A stretch of DNA of 64,000 bases, taken from contig MU859103.1 of NCBI GenBank assembly GCA_033297205.1, forward strand, positions 62,001 through 126,000. The letters are read 5' to 3'. The translations under genes were made by a program, and so were the position numbers. Source of the stretch: Pseudoneurospora amorphoporcata (taxonomy: Eukaryota > Ascomycota > Sordariomycetes > Sordariales > Sordariaceae). Numbering within the stretch: the first letter of the stretch is position 1; every line of letters begins with the position of its first letter. Below the pieces are notes generated by a model. The model ran no database searches. It was not told the DNA's origin and worked only from the letters and a program-made list of their open reading frames with translations. Positions 25,626 through 33,990 of this stretch are shown here, in pieces.

Positions 25626-26320
25626 GTAAGTTTGTTTGTTTTCCATGTTCGAAACTTCGACCCAGATCTCTGGGAGCAGCAGCAGTTCAGGTACTTCGAG
25701 AGGCAAGTACCCTCGGGTTCAAGCTATTGGCCACGAGAACATCGAAAGCACCGGAAGACTTGTTTGAAGGAAGGAGGGTTTTTTTTGTGTTTTTTTTTTA
25801 AGCAGGACCACAATCATACGGAGGACTCGACGACAGATCCAAATCTCTTTGCCACAACGCGGGCCATATCTTGCCGCGATCCCTTCACTCCCGCCCAGTT
25901 TCTGCGTTCCCCGGGCAACCTGAACAGCGGATCACTTCCCATTCACTTACCACTCACTTCCACGGATCCCACCTCGGAAATTACCCAACGACGGGCGGGT
26001 TCTTCAGCAGAGGATCGCGCCGTAAAGCCCACCACAAGGCACACCGTGACCCGACCTGAGATCGATACCAGAGGGAGCGCAATCTTGGTATCTGAAGGTT
26101 GACCACGAGTCCATGGCAAAAAGTGGAGGCGGTCAAAGAGCACCTTTGCCCCCCGCCGCAGACCTAACACCCCGATTGCACCTTCCCTTTTAATACCTTC
26201 GAGTACTCCTTCCTCGCGCACCCTTTCCTTACCAACAACCCTCTCCACTCAAGCCGGACCACCGCACCAGTCGGAAGTCCACCTTGAGAGAACCAAATCA
26301 ACTTTGCGTCCCAAACCACC

Positions 26321-27743
26321 ATGGGCGCGCATCCAGACAAGGACAAGTTCAAATCTTCAAAGAGGGTTTCGTTCCAAGGCCTCGAGAAGGACGTCCAGCC
26401 ACTTCCCCTCAAGTCCGCCCTGCGCAAGCGTCAATCGTTTCAGGAAGAGCCACCTGCCCAGGAAGAGCAGTCCACCTCCAGCCCTGAGCACTGCCCCGCC
26501 TTTCCGCCTGCCGACACGGGAGTGTCAACTTCCTCTCAGAATCTGTTTACCCACCACACCGGCCCAGAAGGAATCCAAAGCGACCCCAAGGCAGCGCAAT
26601 ACCATCCTTCCTTCATCCCCGCGTCACCATTTCAACCTCGACAACTTCAACCGTGGCAACTCGGCTACAACCAGCAAACCGCCCAGTGCCAGACCGTGAT
26701 CCCTTACCTGCCGACAACATACCAAGTCAACATGTCTCAGTACGCCCTCGCTCCGGCCAATACTGGCGTCCACTTCCAACCCCAGGTTGGCGACACCTCC
26801 ACCGGCCCTGAGCTCCATTACTACACTCCGCGCCATGACGGCCAGCTTGGCCTCCAGGTGCCTGTCCAGCAGGCTTCTCAGTATATGGTCAGTCCGACGA
26901 TCTATTCTCCGTACCCAAACATGCCGCAGCCCGTAGTTGGGATGCCATACCCGCAGCATAACCAGGTTTCCTACCAGGCGCCCTACCAGACCCAATACCA
27001 GATGGAGTACCAGTCCCAGTACCAGGCCGGGCCCTATCAGGCTTGGAGTCAGCAACAGATGCAAACTTGTGCAAGTGTAGCGTTTGCTTTGCGTGTTCCA
27101 CCTGTTGTTTTGCGTCCCCATGGCTAGTAGTTAAGTGAACGATTGGCCTGTTGTACACTAACTGCTTGCTGCTTTCCAACACGTCGCCACTGACAAACGC
27201 GCCTTCAAGAGTCGAATATTTGCTAACTGGCCACAGGCTACCGGAATGCCCGTTCCGATGCAGCAGGTTCCCGCCGCCGTTTCCCCCGGCTACTTCGTCC
27301 AGCAGTCGGTTCAGCAGCCGTTTCAACAGCAGCCGGTCATGCAGTCAGTCCTGGTCCAGGCCCAACCTGTCCCCGGCCAGCCCATGATGATGGCTCAGCC
27401 CCAGCCTGCGTACGCCCCGGGCGCGACTGTGATCGTTGCAGGTAATGCTCCAGTTGCTCCTATGCCTGCGGCCCCCGGTGCCATTCATCCTGAGCCTGCT
27501 CTCGGTATCGGCCTCACTGCCGCTGAGGTTGCTGCGAATAACGAGCAAATCGCTTATGAGAACAACATGGATGAGGCACAGGATTTTAAGCCCGCCGACG
27601 ATGACCCGTCTCGCATGTACCGCTGCCGTGAGGTGGACGGAAACTGGACCCTGCGCAACAGGTTCACCATCGACAACCTTGGCGACTGCCGCTGGTACAT
27701 GACCGACGATGGCGTCTTCTATGCCGTCCGCATGCAGTCCTAA
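26321..27743 (+). CDS. Unrecognised Gln/Tyr/Pro-rich protein with RVSF motif
   Basis: The best model is two exons, 26321-27076 and 27237-27743, giving 420 residues. The acceptor is clear (branch site GCTAAC, CACAG at 27236). The donor GTAGCG at 27077 is weak but is the one that keeps phase. Near the N-terminus is KRVSFQGLEKD, whose RVSF fits the docking motif for protein phosphatase 1, followed by LPLKSALRKRQ. The middle is low-complexity with YQ repeats (YQAPYQTQYQMEYQ). After the intron comes a Gln/Pro/Val-rich stretch, and the last 60 residues are compact and probably a folded domain: MYRCREVDGNWTLRNRF, then DCRWYMTDDGVFYAVRM. I recall similar CREVDG-W-LR endings in other fungal proteins of unknown role, but give no function. 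If the intron is retained, the product stops after 268 residues without this domain. Confidence 0.72.
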
Positions 27744-28438
27744 GCCGATGGAGAAAATGAGACGGTGTTTTTGGGCATGGATAAAGTTTCTGGCAACTGG
27801 CAATTGCTTTTGTAGGACGTTTGATACTTAGTATCGGTCCCTCTACAGAAATGCGTTAATACATATCAAGTTGCCTAGTATTTGTGCTCGTTGAGACGTG
27901 AAGACTGTCATCGAAGAGTCGTCGGATTGAGGTGGAATGAAAGGATGTCGTTCGCGGTTGGCCCAGGAGCACACCTTGTCATGATTGAATGGAGATTGTC
28001 AGATGCAAGGTGGTACCTGACATTTCACGTTGCTGGACAAAAGGCGAAGTCTTCCTGTTAGTATCCTAAGCGGCAGCAGGCTGTTAATTAACATATACTT
28101 TGTGTTATACAACCTGAAACTGTTAGTGTAATTGCTAGGCTGCTTCCAATGCAAACATTGAGGACCCAATGGAGCTCAGTGGATACCTGTCCGGTTTCGT
28201 GGAATGTCACTCCACCCCCGCATCGTCTGAATCCAATCGTCGACACTGGTGCGACCCGCCCATTCTTGGAACATCAACGACATGACCTCATTAAGGATGT
28301 CAACAACATAGAAGAAGAGACTTTTGAACCGTCTACACCTCAAATTATATACCAAATCGACCACATCATCATATATAAACTCAAACTTCACCAATCAACT
28401 AAACCCCAATCAATCAACCCCCCAAACGAACCACCGAG
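27744..28438. other. Intergenic stretch
   Basis: About 700 bases between the RVSF gene and cab5. The end is AC-rich, typical of a 5' leader. No gene was seen. Confidence 0.6.
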
Positions 28439-29269
28439 ATGCTCCTCATAGGCCTAACCGGCTCCATCGCCACCGGCAAATCAACCGTCTCCTCCCTCCT
28501 CTCCTCCCCGCCCTATAACCTCCCCATCATCGACGCCGACCTTCTCGCCCGCAAAGTCGTCGAGCCTGGCACCGCCGGTTACAACGCCATCGTCTCCTAC
28601 TTCGGTCCCACCACGCCCGACCTCCTCCTTCCCTCTGGTCCCGACATGCCCGAAAATGGGCCCAACGGGAAAGGCCGTCCCCTAAACCGCCCCGCCCTTG
28701 GCCGCCGCGTCTTTGGCGATAGCCCGGAAGTGCGCAAGGACCGCGCCCGTCTGAACTCCATTGTCCACCCGGCTGTACGCAAAGAAATGGCGCTGGCGGT
28801 GCTGAAGGCGTATGTCAAAGGGTATAGGGCAGTGGTGTTGGATGTGCCCCTGTTGTTTGAGAGTCAGCTGGATAAGTACTGCGGTACTGTCCTCGTGGTG
28901 GGGGTGAAGGATCCGCAAATACAGATGGAGAGACTTAGGGCTAGGGATCCGCATTTGAGCGCTGAAGATGCGGAGAATCGGGTGAGGAGTCAGGGGGATG
29001 TGAGGGAGAAGGCGGAGCGGGCACTAGAGAGGGGGGATGGGAGGGGTGTTGTGGTTTGGAATGATGGGGAGAGAAGGGAACTTGAGGAGCAGGTGAGAGA
29101 AGTGTTTTGGAAGGGCGTGGTGGAGAAGCAGTCTCCGAGGTGGTGGGGGTGGTGGTTGTGGATGTGTCCGCCTGCCGCCGTGGTGAGTGGTTTGTGGAAT
29201 TATTGGGCGAATTTGGGGGTGGATAGGCGGTGGAGGGAGAAGAAGGAGGCGGAGAGGGCGAAGTTGTGA
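28439..29269 (+). CDS. cab5: Dephospho-CoA kinase (CoaE/Cab5 family)
   Basis: This enzyme phosphorylates the 3'-OH of the ribose in dephospho-CoA with ATP, the last step of coenzyme A synthesis. It is a single open frame of 276 residues. It begins at once with the family start MLLIGLTGSIATGKSTV, whose GSIATGKST is the P-loop. Next are IIDADLLARKVVEPGT, RLNSIVHPAVRKEM and VVLDVPLLFES, all canonical CoaE motifs, and an RLRARDPHLSAEDAENRV lid region. The C-terminus carries a Trp-rich hydrophobic segment (about residues 235-260, WWGWWLWMCPPAAVVSGLW), probably a membrane anchor, as eukaryotic members often associate with mitochondria. The leader just upstream is AC-rich without other ATGs close by. 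The call is secure. Confidence 0.95.
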   Translation: MLLIGLTGSIATGKSTVSSLLSSPPYNLPIIDADLLARKVVEPGTAGYNAIVSYFGPTTPDLLLPSGPDMPENGPNGKGRPLNRPALGRRVFGDSPEVRKDRARLNSIVHPAVRKEMALAVLKAYVKGYRAVVLDVPLLFESQLDKYCGTVLVVGVKDPQIQMERLRARDPHLSAEDAENRVRSQGDVREKAERALERGDGRGVVVWNDGERRELEEQVREVFWKGVVEKQSPRWWGWWLWMCPPAAVVSGLWNYWANLGVDRRWREKKEAERAKL

Positions 29270-29684
29270 GTGAGGGAGCAGGATGATGAATGAGATGGAA
29301 GCATTTTTTTCAGTCAAGATGAATTAGTTGGCATGTCTGTTTTATCCTTTTCTCTCTCTCCAGGTTTCTGTTATCGTCCTATTTCAATCTCCCCGGGTCT
29401 CTCTGTCAAAAGGGCAATTCACTCTACAGCAACGACAATGGTGGAAAACGGTGGATGACTAGGATGCAAACTGAAGAGGATGTTTTGCCTGGCGGGCGAC
29501 GCGATGGCCTGTTATTTGTTCACTTTTTTCTCCTGTTATCAAGGCTCGGCGCCCGTCCTGTTCGAGTACCGTTGGGGTTGGCCGCTTACGATGGCTATTC
29601 GCCATGCAGCTGGGATTCTGGCCTGGGACTGACTAGCCGGATGATGAGGAAAGAGCCAACACGACGAGATGAACTTGAGGTCAA
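29270..29684. other. Intergenic stretch after cab5
   Basis: Probably the 3' UTR of cab5 followed by spacer. No gene was seen. Confidence 0.55.
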
Positions 29685-30107
29685 CCACATATCAGATCGA
29701 TATCGGCAACCTTTGCGAAGTGGTTGGGGAAGCGGAATTTCTAAAGTCGCCGAGTACTTAAACCCTCTCCCCCCCCAGCTAAAATTCCCAACTTTTCCCC
29801 TCCTTCATAGTTGTTGATTTCTCAGAGCAGAGCACTCAGTCAATTCCGCATTGAGCACATATCGATCATTTCCTCTCCCCTAAGACAATTGCCCTCTCCC
29901 TTTCTCCAGAATTCATCACATCTTCTACGACAGAAGCCCACTTTTTTGCAAGTATTCTCCGCCGTCGTCTAACACATTTCAACTTCGCTTGAAGCTCAAC
30001 TAATCCCGCAGGTCAGTCTCAGAGCGCCGCAACTCCTTCTTCAACCTCATGCTCTAACAATCTATTGGCAGTACTTATACACACCAGTTCAAACGATCAA
30101 TCACGAA
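29685..30107 (+). promoter_or_regulatory. Promoter and leader of the upstream coiled-coil copy
   Basis: This region matches pieces of the promoter of the downstream copy: CAGATCGATATCGGCAACC (29694) against AGGTCGATATCAGCAACC (about 32889); GAGTACTTAAACCCTCTCC (29752) against GAGTATTTAAACCCCTCCTA (about 33048), then CAGC(T/C)AAAATTC in both; and GAGCAGA... (about 29825) against the same near 33117. A leader intron is likely: donor GTCAGT at 30012, branch GCTCTAAC, acceptor GGCAG at about 30071. The downstream copy also has a leader intron. Confidence 0.55.
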
Positions 30108-31850
30108 CATGCCTAACGGGACCACACCCGAGGAAGAACGGCGTCGGCAGGAGCGGGAGCACCGTTATAAGAAGGCCGAGGAGGCGGCTCGGGCCGCTTG
30201 GCAGCTTGGCCTTGAGAACGAGCAGGAGGCTGCTGAGGTTCTCGAGGAAGAAAAGAAGACCTAGACGGGGAAGCACAGGGTATCGTCTGATTTTTCGTGG
30301 AATCATCAGACTCGCCTATTACGTGATCTGTCCCAAACCAGCTCTGCATCTGCCGATTCTACCGGTGTCCGGCGAGCCCCTCCATGCGCCCCTAAGCGGC
30401 GGAAAATGCGAAAATCTTGTCAAGGAAATTGCGTCCTTGCGGGCCGGGTTTGCCGAGCTCGATGCTGTCCAAGCCAAAGAGGCCGAGGCATAGGCTCTTG
30501 CTCGGAAAAAGCGGGAGCACGAGGCGGCCTTGAAGGAGCAGGGTCGCCAGCGCCAGAAGGCCGAAGAGGAGGCTCTCAAAGTCAAAAAAGCAGAGGAAAA
30601 TGTTCTTGCTCGTATACGGCAGGAGGGTGAAGCGGCGCGGAGGAAATATAATGAAGCTATTCATCAGGAGTTCGAGGAGAAGGAGAAATCCGAGGAGGAG
30701 GCTCTCAAAACCAAACAGGCAGAGGAGAAGGCACTTGCTTGTGTGTTTCAGAAGTACGAAGCCCGGATGAAACAGGAACGCCGTCATCAGATGGAGGTTG
30801 ACGAGATAGCTCGGAAGCGTGCATGTGGCCTCGAGAATGAACGCTCATCCACCAGTCAGGCTTATCCGCGAAGCCCAGTGCAGGGCACTTAACCCCCGGA
30901 GCCGTCCAATCAACAGCACCTTTCAGTCGGTCAGTCTCTCTCCACCGGCAGCTCTTACCTGGAACATCCTTCGCAATGGCATCACCCCAACCCTGATCCG
31001 ACCGCATCAGCTTCTCGAGTCCAGTGCCCGTCGGTCTTTCAGGTCTGCCTGCCGAGTCTCTGTGTTCCGGATCCTCGGGTTCTTCAGTACTGGTCGGCCT
31101 TTCTGGCCTGCCTGCTATGTCTTTGTATTCTGACGGGGATTCGGAAGTCACTACATACAAAGACGAGAGCCGAGGCCGTTCTGGCTACGCAGATGCCTAT
31201 GGCTCGAAACAGGAAGACCTCTCATACCAGAAATATCTTCCTTCAGCTTCCAGACCAGATTTCGCTACGCCCCCTGTACCTGCCCGGAAGTCTCCTATAC
31301 CCGAATCACAAATAAGAAAGCAGACTTTGGTCATTACGGCTCAGCCTTCGTGCCATGCGGAAGTGGAGACTCCCCGGGAGCAGTGGCCGCTGCCACCCAC
31401 ACCTGCTCTCAGCAACCGCAATGGTCGGAGTCTTAGCCGGACGACCACATGTACCCATTACTATGAGGCGGAGGAGTACTTGGGCTCAAGTGACGATGGC
31501 CGCAAGGAGATGCATTCCAAGGCGCATGAGCGTGCCAAGTCACTAACCCTCCCTACGTGCCACCAAATCCTTATTGGCACCCATCGCCCCCTCCCAGCTG
31601 TCCTCCCACACCCCTAAAGCGCTCGAATGCCCCCGGCCATGCATTGACTATTTTGTCTCCCTCGGCCTTCATCAAACGGAACGACTACTACGAAGATCTC
31701 AAGACGCCGATGCCCCCCGGCAGCTGGCTGAGAGACGAGCTGGACCCCAAGAACTGGCCGGCCGACGTCTCGACGACTGGCGTCTGCAAACTCTCCTCCT
31801 CCAGTGGCAAAGAAGGTCAATCCAGGGAAGTGCGGAGCTTGGTCTGATGA
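30108..31850 (+). pseudogene. Broken upstream copy of the coiled-coil/Pro-rich gene
   Basis: The ATG at 30108 opens a 51-codon charged helix (EEERRRQEREHRYKK...) ending at TAG 30261-30263. A different frame then carries a long coiled coil (about 30410-30890) with an in-frame TAG at 30491-30493 and a stop at 30890. Further frames hold pieces that match the intact downstream gene in order: PVGLSGLP (about 31027) against PVGLSGMP; THYYEAEEYLGSSDD (about 31456) against TRYFEADEHISSNEE; and, one frame over, PPYVPPNPYWHPSPPP (about 31551) against PRYVPPTPHRHPSPPP, then PPGSWLRDELDPKNWPADVST against IPGSWRDELP...WPANVST. The frame therefore changes at least three times, which ordinary introns do not explain well, so I call it a pseudogene. 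A heavily spliced gene remains possible. The two copies are well diverged. Confidence 0.65.
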
Positions 31851-32850
31851 GACGGCTGCTGCGGTTGGCCAGGACTGGGAAGTATGATCTAGGGATTAAT
31901 GGGACATGGAGTAGTGGTGCGAATGAATAGGTATGCCACTGGTTTTCTTAGAGTATTAGGGATCATGAATCTTTTTTCCTTTCTTCTAGTTTAACATACT
32001 ACTTGCTTGTTCCATCACGGGTAACGCTCTTCGCATCGCTGCGTTGACCTGCGCACACGTTTTTTTCTTAGTTGATGAACCGCCTTTCCTTTTTATGATG
32101 CATGACCTGGAACCATGTCGACCCCCTCAATTTTGTTTCTCAACCCACTAATGAGTTATTGATGAAACTCTAGTCCAAGTTTTGGCGTGTTCCTGGCTCA
32201 GAAATGTCATGGATTTTGAGAGTGTCATGTTGCCTCCTCTTGATGCGGGACATCCCTTGGCACTAGGAGTCCCCATCGCACCTACTCTACACATGTCAAA
32301 GCACAGCTAGTATCCTGGAAGTCACGATCTGTCCGACGGACGTGATATTGGCTATACAGGAGGCCGTTCTTAGCTTGTTAGACAAGACTTTAAATCTCGA
32401 CGATATCGGATTCAGTCATCCACCAAGTCGTATCCCCGTGGCGTTTCCACGCATCAGTTTTCGCATGATTGGTGTATTACTCGGATTGCAGACACAATCT
32501 TGAAGAAGGTATCAAAACGAACGAGGTGACTACTTGAGCCTTTACACCATGTTCTGATACTGACTTGTAAAACGGCGAAAGCGTTTCAGAAAGCCTGTCA
32601 CGGCGCCGGCAGAGCAAACTTCACCGTCCGGAGCATGTTCCCTTGCAAAAGTCCACCTTTGCCCGAAGCTGACAGTTCGGTCTTCCAAGGTTCAATATAT
32701 ACAGTTAGGATGACAGATACATCCGTGCACCGGCCATCACAACGCCGGTGCCTAGAGTCAAAAGGCGGTGCGCGACACCAAATGGGGCGGTTGCGATGAG
32801 GTTTGCCCTTCACCAAAGTCACAACCTTGAGCCAAGGTTAACAAATTCTC
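31851..32850. other. Spacer between the duplicated genes
   Basis: About 1 kb without a recognisable gene, probably the 3' region of the broken copy plus spacer. Confidence 0.55.
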
Positions 32851-33455
32851 GTTCACCTGTCGGCCACATACCGGATTGATAACACATCAGGTCGATATCA
32901 GCAACCTTTAACCTTCACCCAACGTTGAGGGCCTATTCACCTGTCGAACGCACATAGGATCAACCTCAGCAACCTTCAACCCAAACACAATGAAAGGTCG
33001 AGCGCACTTCACTTCGCGGGACGTTATTCCAGATTTCCTAGGACCAGAGTATTTAAACCCCTCCTACCCCCAGCCAAAATTCTAGTCTTTCCCACTCCCA
33101 AACACTTCGCAACTCGGAGCAGAAGACATTCAAGTCGATCGCGCCTTCGTCAAATTTTCTCGATCGACGAATTTGACTTCAAGTCTCCAAGCTTAACCCC
33201 CCCCCCCCCCCAAAAGTCAACATTTCTCCACGTCAGGACGGCGCGTCAATACCGCCACCGTCGATATTTCAAGTCGCCAAGGTTTTTGACTCCTCAAGTT
33301 CGTTCAAGCCTCCAGGTTAGTCTGTTACTCCCTTCTCACATTCCATCAATTGTCTTCGCCGCGACGCGCCCTACGGACCATATGCGCTAACATCTCGTCT
33401 GTAAGGACTATATACCTTACCTAACAACCAATCACTCTCTTGCTACCACCATAGC
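32851..33455 (+). promoter_or_regulatory. Promoter and leader of the intact coiled-coil gene, with internal repeat
   Basis: Two imperfect copies of a unit beginning TTCACCTGTCG and ending CAGCAACCTT lie at about 32851 and 32936, an 85-base period. TTTAAA at about 33053 is a likely TATA element. A C14 run sits at 33197-33210. A leader intron is likely between GTTAGT (about 33315) and the CAG at 33455, with a CTAAC branch site shortly before. Parts match the promoter of the upstream copy. Confidence 0.55.
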
Positions 33456-33480
33456 AGCTTGTGATAATATTTTCAGGACC

Positions 33481-33990
33481 GACTCCTCCCATCGACAAAA
33501 TGGCACCCGGACCGCCATACGCCTCGGCTACTCCTAAAATTTGGGACGATAGGTGCGACAAGTGCCTGGACACGCCTAGAGCTATCTGGACCTTGGTAGA
33601 GAAGGCGGAGCGATTGTACGATGAGCTCGAAGTCCTAAGGCTCCGCGAAGACGGCGAGAGCCGTTACAAAGAAAGCCGGAGGTATTACGACAACATCGGA
33701 AAGGAGCTCGAGCAGGTGCGTGCTGCTGCTGCGAAGAAGAGAGAGGCCCCGACCCCTCCCATCGACAAGATGGCTCAGGGACCACCATACGCCCCCCCTA
33801 CTCCCAAAATCTGGAACGATAGGTACGACAAGTGTGTGAACACTCCCAGAGCCATCTGGAACCTCGTGTGGAAAGCCGAGCAATTGTATGATGAGCTTGA
33901 AGTCCTGAGGTTCTGCGAAGACGGCGGGAGGCGTTACAAACAACAACGGAGGCGTTACGACGACATCGGAAAGGAGCTCGAGCAGGTGCG
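33481..33990 (+). repeat. 270-bp tandem duplication inside the coiled-coil gene
   Basis: Bases 33481-33720 align without gaps to 33751-33990 at an exact offset of 270 (90 codons). The repeat begins in the leader: GACTCCTCCCATCGACAAAA just before the start ATG (33500) corresponds to GACCCCTCCCATCGACAAGA before an internal ATG at 33770. So the second copy translates the old leader as PTPPIDK. Confidence 0.9.

Noticed and set aside
30108..31850. Reading the broken copy as an intact intron-rich gene
   Set aside because: Splice sites that would remove the TAGs (for example an acceptor ending at 30493) do not restore phase with any good donor; RNA data could still overturn this.
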